Below, one piece after another: positions 1-5,832 of a DNA stretch of 6,989 nt (position 1 is the first letter of the stretch; every line of letters starts with the position of its first letter). The translations under genes and the position numbers were made by a program. Origin of the DNA: an uncultured Porphyromonadaceae bacterium. GTDB lineage: Bacteria > Bacteroidota > Bacteroidia > Bacteroidales > Muribaculaceae. The DNA lies in NCBI GenBank assembly GCA_905193485.1, contig CAJJOX010000121.1, forward strand, positions 1 through 6,989. Reading direction: 5' to 3'. Below the pieces are notes generated by a model. It did no database searches. It was not told the DNA's origin and saw only the letters and a program-made list of their open reading frames with translations.

Positions 1-182
1 ACCTTGCCGGAGGTGATGTCGCTCGCGAGCTTGGTGTCGTAGGTGTAGTGACCGGCGATGTAGTTGTAGATCGCGGTGACCTTGTCCATATCGGTCTTAG
101 CGTCCTTGCAGAGCGCGGCGGCCTTCTTGCACACATCGTCGCCGGAGGTGAACTGCACGTCGGTCGTGGCGATGAGGTAAGG
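1..182 (-). other. Foreign segment: fragment of a transglutaminase-like protein fused in frame
   Basis: Residues 462-521 of the frame above no longer resemble the sulfatase family. They contain TTDVQFTSGDDV, a Lys/Ala-rich helix, then KVTAIYNYIAGHYTYD, a pattern I know from the start of transglutaminase-like domains in secreted Firmicutes proteins; the catalytic Cys, His and Asp would lie beyond the window. Codon use differs sharply: 55 of these 60 codons end in G or C, against 44 of the preceding 60, all 7 Lys are AAG, all 4 Ile are ATC, and no Ser is TCG. The family assignment rests on recalled patterns and a short fragment. The segment could be an assembly chimera with a GC-rich Firmicute, or less likely a true fusion. 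Confidence 0.7.
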
Positions 183-1565
183 GGCGTAGGCGTTTTCGAT
201 CTTGTCGTCACGCAGTCGGGCGGGCACGGCGAACGGTTCGTGCGAACTAAGGGTCTGCACGGTGATCATCCATGGCTGCCGGCCGGCGGCGGTAAGGCGA
301 ATCGCCTCGTCGGCCACTCGCTCCATCACGGGACCGTCATGAACGCCCCATTTGCAACGTTCGGCGCCGGCGGGGAAATCGTTGACACTTATCAGCCGGT
401 CATGGCCGCATGCCAGATAGTAATCGCTTTTGTGCATTATGCTCATGTCGCCTCCGTGTATCGCCACGGTGGCATATCCGTTGTCGCGCAACGTGCGGGG
501 GAGTCCCGGCAGATTGGGGAGTTTGCGGGTGTAGCGGATGACACTCGTGGTCGGTTGCGCGGGATATCCGCTGAGAAGACATACCAGTCCGCGGTCAGTG
601 CGGAAACTGCCTGAAGTGCAGTTGGCCATCAGCACCCCGTCGGCGGCAAGAGCCGCAAGATTGGGAGTCACACCCGAACGTCTGCCCGTCAGATCGGTGA
701 GATCGGCACCGAGGCTTTCCCACACCACAAAGATGATATTTGGGCGCGAAACGCGCAGAATACGGCGGGGAGGAGCGGATATCACGGGAAACATCCCGTC
801 GACGATGGCATCGCATTCCTGATCCGGCATCGAGCGAAACGCTCCGTGGAAGTCGTTGCCGGTGGTCAGAGAGTAGATCATATTATAGCCCGGATTGAGA
901 GCCAGATGATTAAGGAAAGGACTGGAACTGAAATAGACCACGCTCGGGTTATGCGGACGGATGCCGAGTCCGCGGATGATCACAAAAAGGATGCCCGAAG
1001 AAAGAGCGAGAAGCAACAATATCAGCGGATAGCCCCACCAGGCAGGAGAGGCTGAAGGCAATGGGGCGATCATACAACCCAGACGGGCGGCGCCCCACCA
1101 GGTGGCAAAAAATGTGGCCGACACCAGAAGCCACGCCGACAGGCCGGTGATGAGATAGGCTGTCGACACGCTGGCCGTGGCGCCTTTGAGCGACCGCAGA
1201 TATACGAACACCGACGCATCGATCTTGAATTTCCAGAACGGATAGAGTGCCGCGTCGGCCGTGACAAGCAGCCCTACGGCCAGCGACGTGACGATGCCCA
1301 CAGCCGTCATCACGGGCATAAAGCCGACTGCGGGGACGATGGTCGACAGCGCGCCCGCTATGAGCGGCAATCCCGTAAGATATGATGACACGATAGCGTC
1401 AGACACGAATCCGTGACGCCATGCGCCGGCAAGGGATGCGGGCGTAAGCGGGGCGGAGCTTTGCTTGCGGTTATAGATAGCGAATATCGGTTTCTGCACC
1501 ACGACAAACCACGCTGCGGTGAAAATCCAGAAGATGGCCGATATGATTGTAAATGAGAATATCAT
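1..1565 (-). CDS. LTA synthase/sulfatase-family membrane phosphotransferase, 3' part replaced by foreign sequence
   Basis: The reading frame opens at 1565 and is still open at the left edge (521 complete codons). Residues 1-461 look like an LtaS/phosphoglycerol transferase-type enzyme: about five membrane helices (near residues 1-23, 57-80, 83-104, 134-158, 178-199), then an extracytoplasmic sulfatase-fold domain from about 270. Visible motifs are NIIFVVWES (277-285 area, metal-ligand Glu283), FRTDRG with the likely nucleophile Thr323, HGGD (370-373), WGVHD (406-410) and SSHEPF (His442). Family members transfer phosphoglycerol or phosphoethanolamine from phospholipid to an envelope glycan or lipid; in a Gram-negative LPS operon, a lipid A or core modification is my inference. 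The C-terminal Asp-His metal motif is missing because the sequence changes identity after about residue 461 (see the entry at 1-182). The start is the first ATG after the stop of the upstream gene, 48 bases away; no Shine-Dalgarno is visible. Confidence 0.85.
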   Translation of the reverse strand, partial: MIFSFTIISAIFWIFTAAWFVVVQKPIFAIYNRKQSSAPLTPASLAGAWRHGFVSDAIVSSYLTGLPLIAGALSTIVPAVGFMPVMTAVGIVTSLAVGLLVTADAALYPFWKFKIDASVFVYLRSLKGATASVSTAYLITGLSAWLLVSATFFATWWGAARLGCMIAPLPSASPAWWGYPLILLLLALSSGILFVIIRGLGIRPHNPSVVYFSSSPFLNHLALNPGYNMIYSLTTGNDFHGAFRSMPDQECDAIVDGMFPVISAPPRRILRVSRPNIIFVVWESLGADLTDLTGRRSGVTPNLAALAADGVLMANCTSGSFRTDRGLVCLLSGYPAQPTTSVIRYTRKLPNLPGLPRTLRDNGYATVAIHGGDMSIMHKSDYYLACGHDRLISVNDFPAGAERCKWGVHDGPVMERVADEAIRLTAAGRQPWMITVQTLSSHEPFAVPARLRDDKIENAYAPYLIATTDVQFTSGDDVCKKAAALCKDAKTDMDKVTAIYNYIAGHYTYDTKLASDITSGK

Positions 1566-1613
1566 TGTGGGGGCTGGCGTCGTGAGAAACCGATTGGCGG
1601 AAGATGAGATGAT

Positions 1614-2627
1614 TTAACGTGGCCTGACGTCGGAAACCAACTGCAATGTGCGGCGGAAGATGAGCTCGGGCGCTATTCCGCACATGCAGTCGAGATGTCC
1701 GAGCGGACATGTCGGTTTTCCGGCCACGGAGCATGGCTGACAGTCGAGTCCAAGCACAACGGCATTGTCGGCTCTCTGGCCATAGCCGTTGAAACCGCAG
1801 GCCGGAGTGGTGCTGCCCCAGACACTGACCACCGTCGTTCCGGCCAGAGAGGCCAGATGCTGGTTGGCCGAATCCATGCTCACCATCACACGCATGCGGC
1901 TCATCAGAGCCAGCTCGGAATCTATGGGATATTGCCCGGCAACCGAACGGCAACCGGCAATATCATTGGCCCATGACTGCAACTCTTCAGCCTCGCGTCC
2001 CCGGCCACCGAAGAGATACACATTCACTCCGGCGCGACAGAGCAGCTCCACGACATGACGCATCATTTCAAGCGGATAGGTCTTGTTGTAGTAACGTGCA
2101 AACGGCGCCACGCCGACTGCCGGCTGCTGAGGTTCGAAAGGGGGAATGGCCGGGTTGCGGCTGTCGAACAATGAGGTGAAATTCTGCTTTATCGGATAGC
2201 CAAGACGGGCAAACACGTCGGCATAACGGTCGACGAAGTTGCGTTGCGGCTGCTTGTCGGTAAAAAGCTTCCGGCGGCTCCGGCGGTTTTTATCGACCAT
2301 CGCCACACGAACGCCGCGAAGCCGCATCCACGCATCTATCTCCCACGAACGCAACACGTTGTGGAGATCGGCCACACAATCGGGCCGGAGTTTTGAAAGC
2401 CTGCGCATGAGGCGTGCCATACCGGCAATCCCTTTGTGGGTTCCCGTCAGGTCGGCGGTGACAAGAGATATATTTTCAGGACGGTTGATGAACAGCCGGG
2501 CAAAAAACGGGCGTGTGAGCACGTCGATATGCAGCTCGGGATACTGACGCGCAAGGCTATAGATGGCGGGTATGGTCATCGCCACATCGCCGAGAGCCGA
2601 AAGCCTTATTATCAGCATCCTTTTCAT
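1614..2627 (-). CDS. GT9-family glycosyltransferase (ADP-heptose:LPS heptosyltransferase-like)
   Basis: This 337-residue protein is of normal length for glycosyltransferase family 9, cytoplasmic enzymes that add heptose, or sometimes other sugars, from a nucleotide donor to the LPS inner core. The N-terminal Rossmann domain opens with RLSALGDVAMTIPAI (8-22), in which Asp14 matches the proposed catalytic base. The C-terminal donor domain has VSMDSANQHLASLAG (249-263), with the family's D-x4-H pattern (Asp252, His257), followed by VWGSTTP (269-275). A Cys-rich tail typical of the family follows (Cys296, 299, 307, 314, 316, around TCPLGH). It begins 12 bases after the cytidylyltransferase stop, so co-translation is likely. 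The family is clear; whether the donor is ADP-heptose cannot be read from the sequence, and no heptose-synthesis genes are in the window. Confidence 0.92.
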   Translation of the reverse strand: MKRMLIIRLSALGDVAMTIPAIYSLARQYPELHIDVLTRPFFARLFINRPENISLVTADLTGTHKGIAGMARLMRRLSKLRPDCVADLHNVLRSWEIDAWMRLRGVRVAMVDKNRRSRRKLFTDKQPQRNFVDRYADVFARLGYPIKQNFTSLFDSRNPAIPPFEPQQPAVGVAPFARYYNKTYPLEMMRHVVELLCRAGVNVYLFGGRGREAEELQSWANDIAGCRSVAGQYPIDSELALMSRMRVMVSMDSANQHLASLAGTTVVSVWGSTTPACGFNGYGQRADNAVVLGLDCQPCSVAGKPTCPLGHLDCMCGIAPELIFRRTLQLVSDVRPR

Positions 2628-2639
2628 ATCTCGACCCGA

Positions 2640-3365
2640 TTATTTCGACTTCAGATAAGCTTCGACGCCGGCTATGTCCTTGCGGTTGTCGACCGAAAGC
2701 GATTTGCAATGGCAGTTGTAGTAATAGATGGGCTGATGGTTTTCAAGGAAACGGAATGAATCGTTTTCTTCGATCTTTTCAATCGGCCCGCGGGGAGTGT
2801 TGTGATAAAAGTCGAGAGCTTTCCGCGTGAAAGCGCCCACGCCCACAAATTTGTGGAACACATAATCCATCGCACCCTTGGGATAAGGGATAGGGCTGCG
2901 TGAGATGAAGAGGCAGCGGTCGTCGGCCGCCGTGACAATCTTGAGATTAGTGGCGTCGACCACCTCCACGGGATTCGTGAAATCGGTCATGAGGTTTGAC
3001 ACAAAGAAGTCGCCCGGCTTGAGCCCGTCGGGCACGCACTGCACGATAGCCTCTTTCGTGAGCAGCGGTTCATCGCCGTTGACCATCACATAAAGATCGG
3101 CCTCGATGCGTGTCGACACTTCATAGAGGCGTTCGGTGGCGGTGTCGTGGTCACTGCGCGTCATCACCACTTCGGCTCCGAACGATTCAGCCACACCACG
3201 TATCTTGTCGCTATCGGTGGCCACATAGACCTGATCAAACATTTCCACTTCCTTACAATGCTCCCACACCCACTGTATCATGGGTTTGCCGCAGATGAGA
3301 GCGAGCGGCTTCTCAAAAAAACGAGTTGATTCGGCGCGCGCCGGAATCACACAAATAATTTTCAT
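2640..3365 (-). CDS. kdsB: KdsB-family CMP-sugar synthetase (CMP-Kdo synthetase-like), divergent sugar pocket
   Basis: The 241-residue protein has the length and layout of 3-deoxy-manno-octulosonate cytidylyltransferase, which makes CMP-Kdo from CTP and Kdo in the cytoplasm. The nucleotide-binding loop is IPARAESTRFFEKPL (7-21), with Arg10, Arg15 and Lys19 kept, followed by GKPMI, VATDSD, SDHDTATERL (71-80) and NGDEP (96-100, Mg-binding Asp98); the second metal Asp is Asp226 in LSVDN. Several positions normally tied to Kdo binding differ: NVQGDEP is MVNGDEP (Gln to Asn96), KHIG is KFVG (His to Phe173), and EQLR is DSFR (Glu-Gln to Asp202-Ser203). The symbol is therefore a family label; the substrate may be Kdo or another ulosonic acid. 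It lies 30 bases after lpxL and 12 before the GT9 gene. The neighbouring Kdo transferase supports a role in supplying its donor. Confidence 0.88.
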   Translation of the reverse strand: MKIICVIPARAESTRFFEKPLALICGKPMIQWVWEHCKEVEMFDQVYVATDSDKIRGVAESFGAEVVMTRSDHDTATERLYEVSTRIEADLYVMVNGDEPLLTKEAIVQCVPDGLKPGDFFVSNLMTDFTNPVEVVDATNLKIVTAADDRCLFISRSPIPYPKGAMDYVFHKFVGVGAFTRKALDFYHNTPRGPIEKIEENDSFRFLENHQPIYYYNCHCKSLSVDNRKDIAGVEAYLKSK

Positions 3366-3395
3366 TATGCTATAGTTACTTATTGTCGGATTAAA

Positions 3396-4304
3396 TCATT
3401 CATCAGTTTTTTCGTCGTCTGCCAGATGTGCCTGATTGCCCACCCAACGGCGGTGCGACCAGAGCCAATAGGCAGGTGCACGGTCGATTGTCGACTGCAT
3501 CATTTCGAGATATTTTCTTGTCACGGGATATTCTTCACCATTATCGTCGGGCACTATCGGCTTGAAAACGAAGCGATATCGTCCGCGACCGAGTTTTTCG
3601 ACATCAAGATAGAGGAATTCGGCTCCGATGCGTCGGCCGATCTCCTCGCCGCCGGGATAAAACCATGTGCGGTGGCGCAGAAACATGGCATGATATTTTG
3701 TTTCCTGCCAGCTGGTACGGTGATCGGAAATAAATCCGGTGATAAATGGCCCTACATCGCGTTTGAGCTGAAGCATCTCGCGGAAGGCACGGTTTTTGTC
3801 GATGGATATCGACCCGAAACGCGATCTCACCCGAAGCATAAGACGGTCGAAAGCACGGTCGTGGAGCGGCTTGTAAAGCTGCGCCGACACTTTCGGCCTG
3901 TCATAGTAAAGCGTGATGGCGGGCACCCACTCCCAGTTGCAATAGTGACCGAGATAAAGTATTACGGGTTTGCCCGCATCGGCCGCCTGCTCCACCAGCC
4001 CGGCACCGCGCACATCCAGCCGCCGCCGCATTGTACGGTCGGAGATATTCAGCAGTTTTATCGTTTCGACAATATTGTCGCAAAACTGTTTGTAGAACTC
4101 ATTTTCTATCCTGCGCAACTCCGGCTCTGTTTTCTCCGGGTAACAGCTCGATAGATTGTCACGGATCACCTGCCGGCGGTAGTGCATGCAATTCCTGACA
4201 AGGAAACGCAGCATGTCGCTCACGACATAGAGCGCCCCCAAAGGAAGCCATGAGAGAGGCTTGACAATTGCCAGATAGAGGCCGTATTTCAGTCGTTCGC
4301 CCAT
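3396..4304 (-). CDS. lpxL: LpxL/HtrB-family lipid A acyltransferase
   Basis: This 302-residue protein matches the late lipid A acyltransferases, inner-membrane-associated enzymes that transfer an acyl chain from acyl-ACP onto the lipid A precursor. The catalytic H-x4-E motif is in YLGHYCNWEW (117-126; His120, Glu125). Other family marks are YKPLHDRAFDRL (144-155), then R-x-R-FG (160-164), FISDHRTSW (191-199) and a C-terminal YWLWSHRRW (279-287). The N-terminus has a hydrophobic stretch (about 9-36) that would anchor it to the membrane. The start codon lies inside the end of waaA (16-base overlap), which points to translational coupling. Kdo addition and late acylation are successive steps of the Raetz pathway, so the pairing makes sense. 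Whether it adds the fifth chain only cannot be said; the symbol is at family level. Confidence 0.92.
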   Translation of the reverse strand: MGERLKYGLYLAIVKPLSWLPLGALYVVSDMLRFLVRNCMHYRRQVIRDNLSSCYPEKTEPELRRIENEFYKQFCDNIVETIKLLNISDRTMRRRLDVRGAGLVEQAADAGKPVILYLGHYCNWEWVPAITLYYDRPKVSAQLYKPLHDRAFDRLMLRVRSRFGSISIDKNRAFREMLQLKRDVGPFITGFISDHRTSWQETKYHAMFLRHRTWFYPGGEEIGRRIGAEFLYLDVEKLGRGRYRFVFKPIVPDDNGEEYPVTRKYLEMMQSTIDRAPAYWLWSHRRWVGNQAHLADDEKTDE

Positions 4305-5563
4305 AGTCCGTCGGTGATTGTCGTGATTATATTGTCGGTGGCGCCGCGGTTTTCGGCCACATACCGTGCGGCGGCCAGACGTATCTCTTCGAGGCGCCGG
4401 TCGTCGTTTTTCAATTTCTCAAACCATGCGCACAATTCGTCGGCATTGTTGACCACTTGCCCTATGCCGATTTCCGCAAGCTGCCGTGGCGTCACCTTAC
4501 GCTCTATGCGCGGACCGAAACTCACGGGCAGACCATAGACCGTAGCCTCGATCACGCTGTGAAGCAACGGCGTGAATCCGCCTCCGACATATGCCCAGGC
4601 TCCATAACGGTAGAGATATGCAAGCTTGCCCATGCAGTCGACGATAAGCGTCTGAGTGCCGGAAAGATCGGTCGTTTCGTCACACCGGCTATAAAGCATG
4701 GATGTGCCGCCAATGGCATCACACACTCTGGCCACCTCGGATTCCGAAACATCGTGTGGCGCGACGATGAATTTCACGTCGGGATTGCGACGGATCAATT
4801 GGCCTATCATCTCACGATCGTTGTGGTCGTTGACACTGCCCGCGACGAACACCTTGCGTCCTTTGGAAAACCGTTCGATCACGGCATCGCGCCATGGAGT
4901 GCGCGCCACCAGTGAGGCATTGTCGAAAAGTGCGTCACCGCTGACGGTCACATCGTTGTAGCCGAGCATGCTCAGATTGAAACGCGACTGATTGTTGAGC
5001 ACGAAAATATGGCGGAATGTCGACAGCGCATTGCGGTAGGTCTTGCCATACCACTTGAAAAACTGGGAGTTATCGCGTATTATGGCCGAAACAAGAAATG
5101 TGGGCACACTGTTAAATTTCAGACGCTGCAAATAATTGGGCCAATATTCCGACACCATAAACACCGCCCTGTCGGGATTGACTATCTCAATGAAGTCGCG
5201 TGCATGGCGGCGTGTGTCAAGCGGGAGATAAAAAAGGCGGTCGATATCGGGATGACGGTCGCGCAAAGCTTCGTAGCCCGATGGCGAAAAGAATGTCATC
5301 ACCACATTGCATCGTCCGCGTCTCTTCAATTCGCTGATGAGCGGCCGGGCAATACCGTATTCGCCGAGCGACGCGGCATGAAACCATATGGTAGGAACCG
5401 AACGGTCTATGCCGGCCATGTCATCACGGATCTGCGCCATAAGTCCGCGCTGCCCCTTGACAAAACGGGAGAATTTACGATGGCTCTTCTCACGCAGGCA
5501 TTTACCATATATGCCAACGAAAGAATTCATCGTATCGACAGCCGCATTATATATCAGATTCAT
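4289..5563 (-). CDS. waaA: Kdo transferase, WaaA/KdtA family
   Basis: This 424-residue GT30-type enzyme has the usual length for 3-deoxy-D-manno-octulosonic acid transferase, which moves Kdo from CMP-Kdo to lipid IVA at the cytoplasmic face of the inner membrane. An N-terminal hydrophobic segment (about 1-20) precedes FHAASLGEYGIARPL (61-75) with the family's catalytic Glu68. Later landmarks are TFFSPSGYEAL (90-100), SEYWPNYL (138-145; others have ELWPN), VSGDALFD (207-214), VGGGF (326-330) and HSVIEATVYGLPVSFGP (335-351), the nucleotide-sugar-binding part. It is the first gene of the leftward operon and overlaps lpxL by 16 bases. Some stretches differ from the Bacteroides WaaA I remember, so it may be a second copy or a specialised one. 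The start chosen is the first in-frame ATG; no Shine-Dalgarno is evident. Confidence 0.92.
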   Translation of the reverse strand: MNLIYNAAVDTMNSFVGIYGKCLREKSHRKFSRFVKGQRGLMAQIRDDMAGIDRSVPTIWFHAASLGEYGIARPLISELKRRGRCNVVMTFFSPSGYEALRDRHPDIDRLFYLPLDTRRHARDFIEIVNPDRAVFMVSEYWPNYLQRLKFNSVPTFLVSAIIRDNSQFFKWYGKTYRNALSTFRHIFVLNNQSRFNLSMLGYNDVTVSGDALFDNASLVARTPWRDAVIERFSKGRKVFVAGSVNDHNDREMIGQLIRRNPDVKFIVAPHDVSESEVARVCDAIGGTSMLYSRCDETTDLSGTQTLIVDCMGKLAYLYRYGAWAYVGGGFTPLLHSVIEATVYGLPVSFGPRIERKVTPRQLAEIGIGQVVNNADELCAWFEKLKNDDRRLEEIRLAAARYVAENRGATDNIITTITDGLWAND

Positions 5564-5619
5564 CGTTTGATATCCATAGAGCCGGCAACCGCGACATGCG
5601 CAGCTACGGGAATTTATCG

Positions 5620-5627
5620 CAAAAATA
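5620..5627 (-). promoter_or_regulatory. Candidate -7 element for the waaA operon
   Basis: On the minus strand these bases read TATTTTTG, an exact match to the Bacteroidota -7 consensus TAnnTTTG, 56 bases before the waaA start. No good TTTG-type -33 element is found about 20 bases upstream, so the match could be chance in an A/T-rich patch. Confidence 0.35.
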
Positions 5628-5653
5628 GCTAATTCCTGCGAGATTTCCGCGCC

Positions 5654-5693
5654 GCCGTGCCGAAAACTACACTTTTTCGCGCGCCATCACGGC
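5654..5693. repeat. Interrupted inverted repeat in the GC-rich spacer
   Basis: GCCGTG (5654-5659) is complementary to CACGGC (5688-5693), and inside this lies a second pair, CGAAAA (5661-5666) with TTTTCG (5674-5679). Together they could fold into a two-part hairpin with an internal loop, or mark a protein-binding palindrome. No poly-U tract follows on either strand, so it is not an obvious terminator. Confidence 0.35.
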
Positions 5694-5705
5694 GCATTCC
5701 GGCCG

Positions 5706-5763
5706 CGGCGTCGGCACGCGGGGGCCACGCCGTTCACCAAATGTCGATAAAAACAGCGGCGTG
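5706..5763. repeat. Competing inverted repeats, CGGCGT / CACGCCG / CGGCGTG
   Basis: CACGCCG (5726-5732) pairs perfectly with CGGCGTG (5757-5763), and its inner six bases (ACGCCG, 5727-5732) also pair with CGGCGT (5706-5711). The two pairings exclude each other. The right-hand pairing can grow to nine base pairs in RNA if one G-U pair is allowed. It sits just upstream of the dnaX promoter and between the two promoters, so an operator role is more plausible than an mRNA structure. Significance is uncertain in such GC-rich sequence. Confidence 0.4.
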
Positions 5764-5775
5764 AGATTGCGCGGA

Positions 5776-5807
5776 GTTGCAATGTTGGAGGATAATTGCT
5801 AAATTTG
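5776..5807 (+). promoter_or_regulatory. dnaX promoter, Bacteroidota type
   Basis: TAAATTTG at 5800-5807 matches the -7 consensus TAnnTTTG exactly. GTTG at 5776-5779 is a three-of-four match to the -33 TTTG, with a 20-base spacer, which is in the usual range. The dnaX ATG follows 25 bases after the -7 box, so the leader would be about 20 bases and AT-rich, without a Shine-Dalgarno, as is common in this phylum. Confidence 0.7.
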
Positions 5808-5832
5808 ACGAAAACTTCCGCAATATATTTTT

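Larger units (their letters stand above)
5564..5832. other. Divergent intergenic region between waaA and dnaX
   Basis: These 269 bases separate the leftward LPS operon from rightward dnaX. Both ends are AT-rich and hold the candidate promoters listed separately. The middle (about 5645-5735) is strikingly GC-rich and contains several inverted repeats. I see no tRNA, no riboswitch I can name, and no convincing small gene. Confidence 0.8.

Noticed and set aside
48..614. Rightward 188-codon open frame antisense to the phosphotransferase
   Set aside because: It lies opposite a real coding frame with clear motifs, crosses the chimeric junction, and its translation has no recognisable domain; high GC readily gives such antisense frames.
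1566..1613. Possible promoter or small gene in the 48-base gap
   Set aside because: No TAnnTTTG match or convincing start codon is seen; it reads as an ordinary intra-operon spacer.
3426..4154. Rightward 242-codon open frame antisense to lpxL
   Set aside because: The opposite strand has the full LpxL motif set, and this frame shows no family features.
5560..5577. Five-codon leader frame (MDIKR) on the minus strand whose stop overlaps the waaA start as ATGA
   Set aside because: It is too short to judge, has no ribosome binding site, and an ATG at this distance is expected by chance.
5657..5680. Possible rho-independent terminator at CGAAAA...TTTTCG
   Set aside because: The stem is weak and A/T-based, the T run lies inside the stem, and no convergent gene ends here.
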